From assembly GCF_900110185.1 (NCBI RefSeq), contig NZ_FOCT01000018.1, positions 1 through 57,521 on the forward strand: a DNA stretch of 57,521 nt. The letters are read 5' to 3'. Below, piece after piece: positions 1-7,194 of the stretch; the first letter of the stretch is position 1, and each line of letters starts with the position of its first letter. The notes under the pieces are model-generated. The model was not told the DNA's origin and did no database searches. It worked only from the letters and a program-made list of their open reading frames with translations. The DNA comes from Nitrosospira multiformis (GTDB taxonomy: Bacteria > Pseudomonadota > Gammaproteobacteria > Burkholderiales > Nitrosomonadaceae). The position numbers and the translations under genes are program-made.

Positions 1-129
1 CCTTGCTCATGAGGGCAAGGGCTGTCTCCCCACTCCCGTCGCCCCCAGGGGCGAGGCGAGGAGAGTCCGAATGAGAGGATGTGATTTTCACAGCCTCTCA
101 TTCATCAATCACTCTTCAAGGAGGCAATC

Positions 130-947
130 ATGACACTCGTAAGCACTTTCCGTAATCCTGTAGTTTTCCGTTCCGAACATCCATTGTCCGATGAGCAGAT
201 AGCGTGGGTCGCACCCTCGTCTTTGCCCAAAGCAAGCATTACAGCCGCTCCAACCGGTACGCCTATATCCCTACCAGCCAAATCCTGCGGGGCCTGCGCC
301 ATGAAGGATTCGAGCCTTTCATGGTTTGCCAGGCGCGGGTGCGGGATGAAGGAAAGAGGGAATACACCAAGCATATGCTTCGTTTGCGCAATGCAAGCCA
401 GATCAACGGCGAGGAAGCAAACGAGATCGTCCTGCTCAACAGCCATGACGGAAGCAGTTCCTACCAGATGATGGCCGGAATGTCCCGTTTCGTGCGCGCC
501 AATGGAATGGTGTGCGGAGACACCCTGCATGATATACGGGTGCGGCATAACGGCGATGCCGTGAACACCATCATCGATGGAGCATATAGCGTGCTGGAGA
601 GCTTCGAGACAGTGGGCGAGCAGCTTGAAGAAATGAAATCGCTCACCCTGAATGAAGGCGAGCAAAAGGCTTTCGCACGAGCCGCCTTGACCCTCAAATA
701 TGAAGATTCGGAACCGGCGCCGATTACGGAAAAGGATTTACTGACGCCGCGGCGTTTTTTGGATCGTGCAAGCTACATGTGGACGACATTCAGCCGTGTT
801 CAAGAAAACCTTATCAAGGGCGGCATAAGGGGGCGGAGCAAATCTGGACGCCCCATGACTACCCGCGCTGTGACCGGCATTGACCAGAACGTGAAGCTCA
901 ACCGCGTCCTATGGGTACTGGCTGAGGAAATGAGAAAGTTGAAATAG
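130..947 (+). pseudogene. DUF932 phage/plasmid-type protein, frameshifted
   Basis: The first frame starts at ATG 130 after an AAGGAGG-like ribosome site and gives MTLVSTFRNPVVFRSEHPLS. The rest (YIPTSQILRGLR, QINGEEANEIVLLNSHDGSS, NVKLNRVLWVLAEEMRKLK) continues in another frame to 947. Restoring one base near 218-219 would join ...VAPS to VFAQSKHYSRSN and give a protein of about 272 aa. The family (DUF932) is common on plasmids, phages and islands and has no firmly established function. Either the gene is inactive or the assembly lost one base. A GTG/ATG inside the second frame (204) could start a shorter protein, but that would remove a conserved N-terminus. Confidence 0.8.
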
Positions 948-959
948 CTGTATTACAGG

Positions 960-982
960 GGGCCAGTATCTTCGACTGGCCC
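960..982 (+). terminator. Hairpin after the DUF932 gene
   Basis: GGGCCAGT (960-967) pairs with ACTGGCCC (975-982) across a 7-nt loop, 13 nt after the DUF932 stop. The T-rich tail is weak, so this may act together with the next hairpin. Confidence 0.5.
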
Positions 983-991
983 TCAGTATTG

Positions 992-1009
992 TTTTCGCGC
1001 TCGCGAAAA
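992..1009. terminator. Symmetrical hairpin between convergent genes
   Basis: TTTTCGCG and CGCGAAAA form a perfect 8-bp stem with a 2-nt loop. It is flanked by T and A runs, so it would work as a Rho-independent terminator in both directions between the DUF932 gene and umuC. Confidence 0.65.
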
Positions 1010-1018
1010 ATTCAACTG

Positions 1019-2326
1019 TCAGCGCGCGTGCGCTACCGGCACATCGCTCCAGCGCGTGGTATAGCAGGGCGACATCGCTTCTCGCCGCATGGCCCAGGGC
1101 TTGGGAGAAGAGGGAGTAAAAACGGAGACGGTGTTGCGCCCGTAGCGCGAGTTGAGAGCGTCCATGGCCTGCATCAAATGTTGCGACCGCTCGCCCACGC
1201 CATGTTCATGCAGCAATGACCCTTGCGCGGTTTGTGCATCATTTATGCCCATGAGCATTACGCCGGCCTTCTTGTAGGCAAAACCGCACCGATAGATTTT
1301 CTTCAAGCCAAACAGGGCGGCGCGCACCAGCAGGCGCGTATCCGCGCTCGCATTGGGTAGGGGGATGACGATGCTGCCTTCGTACTGAGGGTCCTGTTCG
1401 CGGAAGGGATTCGTCTGGATGAATACCTGGATGGCATTGCATACGCCATCTTGGACGCGCAGCTTCTCACCAGCACTGCTTGCGTGGCTTGCCACTGCTT
1501 CGCTTAAGTCGTGCAACTCATGCACGAGTTGCCCAAACGAGCGTGACGAGACAATCTGTTTTTTTGAAGGGGAAATCTCTTCCAGCGCAAGGCAGGAGAT
1601 GCCGCGCAACTCGTTGCCCGTGCGCTCCATCACTACGCCAAAGCGGGAGCGCAGCCAAGCGGGAGGCGTATCGCGCAAGTCTTTCACTGTTTTGATTCCA
1701 GCTGCTTGCAGATGCGTGGTGATACGCCGGCCCACACCCCATACCTCGCCTACGTCGATCGAGGTCATGAGGTCAGCACATTGTGCCTCGTCCATGGACG
1801 CCAAGTCGCATACGCCGTTGAAGCGGGAATTTTTCTTGGCGATGTGGTTGGCCAGCTTCGCCAATGTTTTCGAGGGCCCGATGCCTACGCACACCGGCAG
1901 CCCGGTCCATTGGCGCACGCGTTGCCGTATGGATTGCCCCATAACGTCAAAAGATGGCCAAAGGCTGTCCAAGCCGCTCAATTCCAGGAAGCTCTCATCA
2001 ATGGAATACACTTCCATGTTCGGACTGTAATCACGCAGGATCGATACGATCCGGTTGGACATGTCCGCATAGAGCGCATAGTTGGAGGAGAGGGCAACAA
2101 TATTGCGCTGTTTTGCCAGTGCCTCCATCTGGAACCACGGCGCGCCCATCTTCACGCCTAAGGCCTTTACCTCGTTTGAGCGCGCGATGGCGCAGCCATC
2201 GTTGTTGGAGAGCACGACCACTGCACGGTTTTCCAGGGCCGGATTGAAAACCCGCTCGCAACTCACGTAGAAATTGTTGACATCGACCAGGGCGCACAGT
2301 CTTCCCTGAGTGGATCCTTGAATCAT
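1019..2326 (-). CDS. umuC: DNA polymerase V catalytic subunit UmuC
   Basis: This Y-family translesion polymerase is the catalytic part of Pol V (UmuD'2C), active in SOS mutagenesis. Family motifs are present in order: LVDVNNFYVSCERVF at the N-terminus (first catalytic Asp), VVLSNNDGCAIARS, SSNYALYADMSNRI, the catalytic YSIDESFLEL, then VGIGPSKTLAKLANH and VWGVGRRI. Length (about 435 aa) is normal. I take ATG 2326 (MIQGSTQG) as the start because it lies 1 nt after the umuD stop (2328-2330), which implies an operon with translational coupling. An ATG at 2356 would overlap umuD. The frame is intact, unlike its partner. Confidence 0.93.
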   Translation of the reverse strand: MIQGSTQGRLCALVDVNNFYVSCERVFNPALENRAVVVLSNNDGCAIARSNEVKALGVKMGAPWFQMEALAKQRNIVALSSNYALYADMSNRIVSILRDYSPNMEVYSIDESFLELSGLDSLWPSFDVMGQSIRQRVRQWTGLPVCVGIGPSKTLAKLANHIAKKNSRFNGVCDLASMDEAQCADLMTSIDVGEVWGVGRRITTHLQAAGIKTVKDLRDTPPAWLRSRFGVVMERTGNELRGISCLALEEISPSKKQIVSSRSFGQLVHELHDLSEAVASHASSAGEKLRVQDGVCNAIQVFIQTNPFREQDPQYEGSIVIPLPNASADTRLLVRAALFGLKKIYRCGFAYKKAGVMLMGINDAQTAQGSLLHEHGVGERSQHLMQAMDALNSRYGRNTVSVFTPSSPKPWAMRREAMSPCYTTRWSDVPVAHAR

Positions 2327-2327
2327 G

Positions 2328-2800
2328 TTACACAGCGAAACGCGATACGGCGCCAATCACGACGCCCCAAACCCGCAATTCCTCATGCTCACGCACGCGA
2401 ATGGGCGGATAAGCAGGGTTTTCAGCCCACAGCTCGATCATGCCATCCATGCTGTAGAGCCGCTTGACCGTGTATTCATTATTAATGACCGCCAAAATGA
2501 TATGCCCGTGCTTTGGCTCAATGGAGCGGTCCACTACCAGCAGGTCCCCATCATGAATGTTGGCTCCTGTCATGGAATCGCCCATCACCCGGAAAAAGAA
2601 GGTGGCGGTCTTGTTTCGCACGAGATAGGTATTGAGGTCTAGCGGGGATCCGCGTAATCGTCCGCGGGAGAAGGGAATCCGGCAGGGATACGATGCAGCA
2701 GCAGGGGCAGGAGGCAGAGCTCGGGGGCGGCAGCAGCCGCCGGCAGGGCAGGCAATGATGGCCGGGTACCAGGGGACGCCAGTGGAATTATTATAGTCAT
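2328..2800 (-). pseudogene. umuD: UmuD, SOS mutagenesis protein, frameshifted
   Basis: UmuD is self-cleaved on RecA filaments and joins UmuC in Pol V. The N-terminal frame (ATG 2800) carries the UmuD signature GFPSPADDYADPR and stops at a TAG at 2639-2641. The next frame continues LDLNTYLVRNKTATFFFRV with the catalytic-Ser region VMGDSMTGANIHDGDLLVVD and the Lys region YTVKRLYS. One missing base at about 2641/2642 separates them; restoring it gives a normal UmuD of about 158 aa. The N-terminus has an unusual Ala/Pro/Leu-rich stretch before the conserved part. Initiation inside the second fragment would lack the cleavage region. It is either broken or an assembly indel. Confidence 0.8.
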
Positions 2801-2802
2801 GG

Positions 2803-2816
2803 AGAACAATTGTTCT
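2803..2816. promoter_or_regulatory. Palindromic operator candidate over the umuDC start
   Basis: AGAACAATTGTTCT is a perfect 14-bp palindrome just 5' of the umuD ATG and just downstream of a good -10 box. Its core GAAC-N4-GTTC has the layout of the Gram-positive SOS box rather than the CTGT-N8-ACAG box usual for betaproteobacteria. Position and symmetry suggest a repressor site controlling umuDC; the regulator is unknown. Confidence 0.5.
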
Positions 2817-2828
2817 TGGATGTGTGCC

Positions 2829-2858
2829 ATTATAAGGCAGGGGTCTCGGAGACTACAA
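2829..2858 (-). promoter_or_regulatory. Sigma70-type promoter of umuDC
   Basis: On the minus strand, TTGTAG (2858-2853) and TATAAT (2834-2829) are separated by 18 nt. Transcription would begin near 2822, just before the 14-bp palindrome, and makes ATG 2800 a better start than ATG 2830, which lies inside the -10 box. Confidence 0.55.
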
Positions 2859-3466
2859 TCGAGACATGCTGGAAGCTGAGTCCAGCGAGCCAGCAGGTAA
2901 AGGTGTAATGGAAACGCGGGAATTATGGAGTTTCGTGCTATCGAGAATAGACGAATAAACGAATTAGGCTGCCTGGTCCTCGCTTAGGTTTCTGTAGATG
3001 CAAGGTAAACTGTCATACTTCAATGCCGGACGGAACAGTATGATTCAGGAGAAGGCGCAGCATAACTGATCAGAAAAAGAAAAAGGGATCGTGATACCGA
3101 GGGGGGTGGTATAATGAGCCAAATATAGAAGAAGAATAATGCGTAAAAACAAACGCAGTACCACATCATACTTAGTAACTTCAGAAGAAGTTGGCGGCAG
3201 AATAATCGTTTTTTATCGCTCTGGGAATGTGACAAATTGTCGCGTGTGACAATTTGTCACAGAGACCTGAGAGACCTCGGGTAAGCATGGCAGGTGGATT
3301 TGCCCCGCTATAAGGGGGGATAGGCAATTAAACAGTCCTAATATCATCCCGGTTTTAGAGATTTTCTCCCGGGAGAATCTTCTCCTCTTTCCCCGTTTGC
3401 TGCTTGTCACAGGCCACATATGAATTCAAATAGTATTTTGAACCCATGAAACAATTATTGCAGCTT
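2859..3466. other. Non-coding stretch with an inverted repeat
   Basis: No convincing gene is seen in these 600 bases. The open frames on the minus strand (3020-3235 and 3213-3419) lack ribosome sites and recognisable content. The only clear structure is the 12-bp inverted repeat at 3230-3259. Confidence 0.5.
3224..3259. promoter_or_regulatory. TGACAAATTGTC inverted repeat, copy 1
   Basis: TGACAAATTGTC (3230-3241) and GACAATTTGTCA (3248-3259) are perfect inverted copies with a 6-nt spacer, and each arm is itself nearly palindromic. The segment 3224-3243 matches 39744-39763 at 19 of 20 positions (GGAATGYGACAAATTGTCGC). It looks like a paired operator for a dimeric regulator or a dispersed repeat. 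No gene start lies close on either strand. Confidence 0.45.
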
Positions 3467-4228
3467 CTAGCCGAAACCAAATTTCGTATTCACCTCAGGC
3501 CTAGTGCGACAAGTAACTATAAGCGCAAGCACACCAAGGCCTAGAAGAACTAGGGTAGCGGGTTCGGGAATTTCAGCTATTTCGGCCATTTCAGCTGGAG
3601 GAGCGAGAAGATCAGGTTGCAGTGCCACATTGTCGAATTCAAACGCATACCTTGAGCTTGAAGCAATAACCTTGTTAAAGTAATCATCAATAATAACGTT
3701 TACATAATAGCTGCCTGCTCCATCCTGGGATCCATCATTGACTATTGATTGAATATCGAGGCCAGTTAGACTGAAGAGAAGAGTATGGTCATCATAGAAA
3801 GAAAGGGAGTTGTGGAAATCAACTGAACCCCATAAGAGCCCAAAATATTGATGGTATTCCTCCAATTCCATTATGACCTGCCCCATACCTGTAGTTAGAT
3901 ATTGGGTTTCATTTGGGCCTTCGGCCTGATAGTTACCAAATAACGTTGCACTGCTATCCATAATAATAGGGGCAGCATAATAACCTCCCAGATCCGGAAG
4001 ACTGGCGACGCCGGCGCCTTTTCCGCTGAACGACACAGTAATCCCGTTGCCAGTAACCCCGCCCGATGCAGCGAGGTTGTCAAAATTTTCGTAGAGTGCC
4101 GCGCCACCATCAGGAACACCACCTGCTGTGACAGTGATCAAAGCAGCCATGCCGGCAGAGGATGTAGTCGCGACACCAACGGCAAAAATACTCGCCATCG
4201 AATAGATTCGGATCGCCCTGTCCAACAT
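3467..4228 (-). CDS. PEP-CTERM sorted exported protein
   Basis: Start ATG 4228 has GGGGAG 7 nt upstream; longer readings upstream lack a ribosome site. The 253-aa product has an N-terminal signal segment (MLDRAIRIYSMASIFAVGVA) and a C-terminal sorting signal: IPEPATLVLLGLGVLALIV followed by Arg-rich residues. PEP-CTERM proteins are recognised and cut by an exosortase (XrtA type, not encoded here) and are usually tied to exopolysaccharide. The middle is Gly/Asp/Ser-rich without a domain I recognise. The tail after the Arg cluster (about 12 residues) is longer than usual. It is divergent from the capsule export operon. Confidence 0.85.
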   Translation of the reverse strand: MLDRAIRIYSMASIFAVGVATTSSAGMAALITVTAGGVPDGGAALYENFDNLAASGGVTGNGITVSFSGKGAGVASLPDLGGYYAAPIIMDSSATLFGNYQAEGPNETQYLTTGMGQVIMELEEYHQYFGLLWGSVDFHNSLSFYDDHTLLFSLTGLDIQSIVNDGSQDGAGSYYVNVIIDDYFNKVIASSSRYAFEFDNVALQPDLLAPPAEMAEIAEIPEPATLVLLGLGVLALIVTCRTRPEVNTKFGFG

Positions 4229-4511
4229 TAAAAATCTCCCCGTAGTGCGTTTACTGTTGATTCTGTAATGAAGCAAAGATCCAAGGATTTGGATGGGGCG
4301 AATATACGCACTAAGGGATAATCTGGATATTGGACGAAAGTACAGGACTAATGAAGAGCTAATTGAAGCTCCTGGAAGAGAGGCGTCAAATACAGCCTTT
4401 GCTAAGTGATTGCAGGATCTTGCTAAAGATAGATCTTCCATTCTCTCCAGTTCGTTAGGGTTGGCGACAATCTCTCCTTGCCGCCAACTGCCTTTTCGAA
4501 GCCTTTGCAAC

Positions 4512-4527
4512 CTGTAAATTTTTACAG
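4512..4527. promoter_or_regulatory. LexA-box-like palindrome before kpsM
   Basis: CTGTAAATTTTTACAG fits CTGT-N8-ACAG exactly and is a perfect 7-2-7 inverted repeat, 60 bp upstream of the kpsM-like start. That is the SOS-box layout of beta- and gammaproteobacteria. Whether LexA binds here is untested. Confidence 0.45.
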
Positions 4528-4586
4528 CTGTCTCAAGCTCAAACTCTGTAGTTAAATGAGTATTAGCGAAAATTGCAGGGCCAATA

Positions 4587-5366
4587 GTGTCTCGATCTGC
4601 ATTTTTAATTACCTGCTCGGTATGGAAGGCTCTTTTTCTCCGCGAGGCTGTGAGTCGGCTTCGGGCGGAGCGTGCGGCATGGTTTTGGTTATTGCTGGAA
4701 CCCGTGATTTATATCGTTTCCCTGATGGTTGTCTTTACCCTCTTTCGTATGCGAACGGTCGGGGGTATCGACACAGCTGTCTGGCTCATGGTCGGAATGC
4801 TGGCGTTCTTTATGTTTAATCGAACCGCTCTGCGCTCAATGAGTGCCATCAGCGCTAACCAGGCCCTCTTTGCATATAGGCAGGTTAAACCCGTGGATAC
4901 CGTGCTGGTACGCATCTGCCTCGAAGGTTTCTTAATGGTTCTGATCACCATTATTTTACTTAGCGGAGGTAGCCTATTCGGATTAGACGTCAGTCCGGCA
5001 GATCCCCTGGCCGTGTTGTTAGCATTTTTTGGACTGTGGCTGCTAGGGGCTGCTTTCGGGCTAATCGCTTCGGTTGCAGTTGTGCTGATTCGCGAGGCTG
5101 GAAAAGTCATCGAATTTTCCGCGAAGCCTGTTTACCTTCTTTCAGGAGCTATTTTCCCTATTGCTGCGGTACCTTCCCCTTATCGGGACTGGCTCGTATT
5201 TAACCCTGTAGCACATGGGCTGGAAGCGGCGCGACTAGGTTTCGCGCCTTACTATCATGCCATTCCAGAGCTCAGCATTACCTATCTCTACGGCTGCTCA
5301 TTGGCAGCCTTATTCTTTGGATTGAGCCTGCATCAACACTTTCGAATCAGGCTGATCACGCAATGA
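4587..5366 (+). CDS. kpsM: Capsule/polysaccharide ABC-2 transporter permease (KpsM-like)
   Basis: This is the inner-membrane subunit of a group 2 capsule-type exporter that moves finished polysaccharide from the cytoplasm. The 259-aa protein has six hydrophobic segments, e.g. LEPVIYIVSLMVVFTLF, WLMVGMLAFFMF, LVLITIILLSGGSLF-like and the C-terminal SLAALFFGL, and fits the ABC-2 membrane family. The start is GTG 4587 with AGGG 6 nt before; an in-frame TGA at 4557 rules out a longer form. Its stop overlaps the ATP-binding subunit (ATGA), indicating one operon with kpsT, kpsE and a kpsD-like gene. Confidence 0.88.
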   Translation: MSRSAFLITCSVWKALFLREAVSRLRAERAAWFWLLLEPVIYIVSLMVVFTLFRMRTVGGIDTAVWLMVGMLAFFMFNRTALRSMSAISANQALFAYRQVKPVDTVLVRICLEGFLMVLITIILLSGGSLFGLDVSPADPLAVLLAFFGLWLLGAAFGLIASVAVVLIREAGKVIEFSAKPVYLLSGAIFPIAAVPSPYRDWLVFNPVAHGLEAARLGFAPYYHAIPELSITYLYGCSLAALFFGLSLHQHFRIRLITQ

Positions 5367-6028
5367 TTATTCTTGAGGACGTATATAAGCGGTACCAAAC
5401 GGATCATGGTCCGGGGAAATGGGTATTACAGGGGATATCTCTAGTCATTCCCGAGAAGGTCAATGTGGGCTTGATTGGTCGTAATGGTGCTGGCAAATCA
5501 ACTTTACTTCGTTTGATTGGAGGAGTGGATCAGCCGAGCCGGGGGCGTATAGAGAGGGGAGGCCGGGTTTCCTGGCCCATGGGTTTTGGCGGGGGTCTGC
5601 AAGGTTCTCTTACCGGGCGTCAGAATACCAAATTCGTTTGCCGTATTCATGGACATGAAGAGGATCTTCAGGACCGTATTGCCCAGATCCAGGATTTTGC
5701 AGAACTTGGGGATGCATTTGACGAGCCGGTACGCACGTATTCTTCCGGCATGCGATCGCGCCTGCAGTTTGCGCTTTCTCTTGCCATCGACTTCGATACG
5801 TATATTTCTGATGAGATAACTTCGGTAGGCGATGCCGCGTTCAGGCAAAAAGCAGCAACAGCATTCAAGAATCTGGCAGGACGCGCCAGTCTCATTATGG
5901 TGTCCCATGGAGAGGCGATTCTCAAGCAGTTTTGTACAGCAGGTATAGTCCTTCAAGGGGGAATGGCTTACTGGTTTGACAATATTGAGGATGCCTTGAG
6001 GGCATATAAAGAAAGTTTGCCCGTATGA
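5363..6028 (+). CDS. kpsT: Capsule/polysaccharide ABC transporter ATP-binding protein (KpsT-like)
   Basis: This ATPase powers export through the KpsM-like permease. Residues seen: Walker A GRNGAGKSTLLRLIGG, signature YSSGMRSRLQFALSLAID, and a Walker B region TYISDEITSVGDAAF. The last matches the short Walker B of KpsT/Wzt proteins, in which the Glu follows the Asp. Length (221 aa) is that of KpsT, without the C-terminal carbohydrate-binding extension of Wzt, so export of a group 2 capsule is more likely than of an O-antigen. It overlaps both neighbours by 4 nt (ATGA). Confidence 0.92.
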   Translation: MIILEDVYKRYQTDHGPGKWVLQGISLVIPEKVNVGLIGRNGAGKSTLLRLIGGVDQPSRGRIERGGRVSWPMGFGGGLQGSLTGRQNTKFVCRIHGHEEDLQDRIAQIQDFAELGDAFDEPVRTYSSGMRSRLQFALSLAIDFDTYISDEITSVGDAAFRQKAATAFKNLAGRASLIMVSHGEAILKQFCTAGIVLQGGMAYWFDNIEDALRAYKESLPV

Positions 6029-7191
6029 CTACGCTGCCCCACCCGAGCCGATTCGGTCAGATTCGAAAAAGCCTGATCGAGCGGGTACAACACTTGATCA
6101 CTCTGCAATTGTTACGGCGACACGTTTTCAGAGTAGCCGCTATTGCCTCCGTTACTGCTGCCCTTTACTGGATACTCATAGCGTCGGATCGATATGTTTC
6201 TGAGGGACATATCGTTATTCAACACACGGACCTCACGGGGAGCCAGAGCACAGATGTTGCAAGCTTGCTTGGGGGAATAGGTGGGATCAATCGTGCGGAC
6301 CAACTGCTCCTGCGTGACCATCTCCTGTCTGCCGACATGCTCCAAAAACTCGATGCCAAGCTCAATCTGCGCTCACATTATAGCGACTGGAGTCATGATC
6401 TTCTGTCTCGAATGTGGTTCGAGAATGCCTCAATCGAAAAATTTCATGACTATTATCTCTCTCGAGTAAGTGTCGAACTTGATGACTATAGCGGTATTTT
6501 AGTTATCAAAGCTCAAGCATACGATCCGAAAATAGCCCATGGAATCACAGGGATGTTGGTTGCAGAAGGGGAGCAATTCATGAACGCGATGTCCCATGAC
6601 TTGGCTCAAGAGCAAGTTGATTTTCTTGAGAAGCAGGTGGCAAAAATGGGGGAACGTACGATCGAAAGCCGTCAGGGGGTACTAAGATTCCAAAACGAGA
6701 ATGGACTGCTCTCTCCACAAGGTACCGCTGAAAATATTGCTGGCATTGTCAATGACCTTGAATCCAGGCTTGCAGAGTTGAGAACCCGTCGGAGCGCAAT
6801 GCTGGGCTATTTAATGCCCAATAGCCCTGATCTCAAGGAGATTGCTTTGCAGATTGCCGCAGTCGAGAAACAGATAAACAAAGAGAGAACCCGACTGGCA
6901 ACGCCTAACGGTAACGCACTTAACAGGAAAGTGGAGGAATTTCAGCGATTGCAACTGAATGCAGAATTTGCGCAGGACATTTATAAAACAACACTGATGG
7001 CTCTAGAAAAAGGAAGAGTCGAGGCAACACGAACACTAAAAAAAGTTTCTGTGTTGCAAACTCCCAGCAAACCCCAGTATCCACTTGAACCGCGGCGAAT
7101 ATATAACTCCATAATCTCCATACTATTTGCATTATTTGTTGCCGGCATCATTCACTTGCTCGCCGCGATCATCCGCGATCACAAGGACTAA
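6025..7191 (+). CDS. kpsE: Capsule export inner-membrane protein (KpsE/CtrB/BexC-like)
   Basis: This polysaccharide co-polymerase-type adaptor spans the periplasm between the ABC exporter and the outer-membrane channel. It has 388 aa, an N-terminal membrane segment near residues 36-53 (VAAIASVTAALYWILIA), a long periplasmic coiled-coil-rich part (LEKQVAKMGERTIESRQG; VEKQINKERTRLA) and a C-terminal membrane segment near residues 365-383. The PxxP-type motif before the second segment (PSKPQYPLEPRR) is typical of this family. The start overlaps the kpsT stop. Confidence 0.88.
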   Translation: MTTLPHPSRFGQIRKSLIERVQHLITLQLLRRHVFRVAAIASVTAALYWILIASDRYVSEGHIVIQHTDLTGSQSTDVASLLGGIGGINRADQLLLRDHLLSADMLQKLDAKLNLRSHYSDWSHDLLSRMWFENASIEKFHDYYLSRVSVELDDYSGILVIKAQAYDPKIAHGITGMLVAEGEQFMNAMSHDLAQEQVDFLEKQVAKMGERTIESRQGVLRFQNENGLLSPQGTAENIAGIVNDLESRLAELRTRRSAMLGYLMPNSPDLKEIALQIAAVEKQINKERTRLATPNGNALNRKVEEFQRLQLNAEFAQDIYKTTLMALEKGRVEATRTLKKVSVLQTPSKPQYPLEPRRIYNSIISILFALFVAGIIHLLAAIIRDHKD

Positions 7192-7194
7192 CTG

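Noticed and set aside
3285..3305. TGGCAGG...TTTGC as a sigma54 promoter next to the copy 1 palindrome
   Set aside because: The spacer is one base too long and no gene starts downstream.
3020..3419. Two small minus-strand frames between umuD and the PEP-CTERM gene
   Set aside because: No ribosome sites, no recognisable content, and they cover the inverted repeat.
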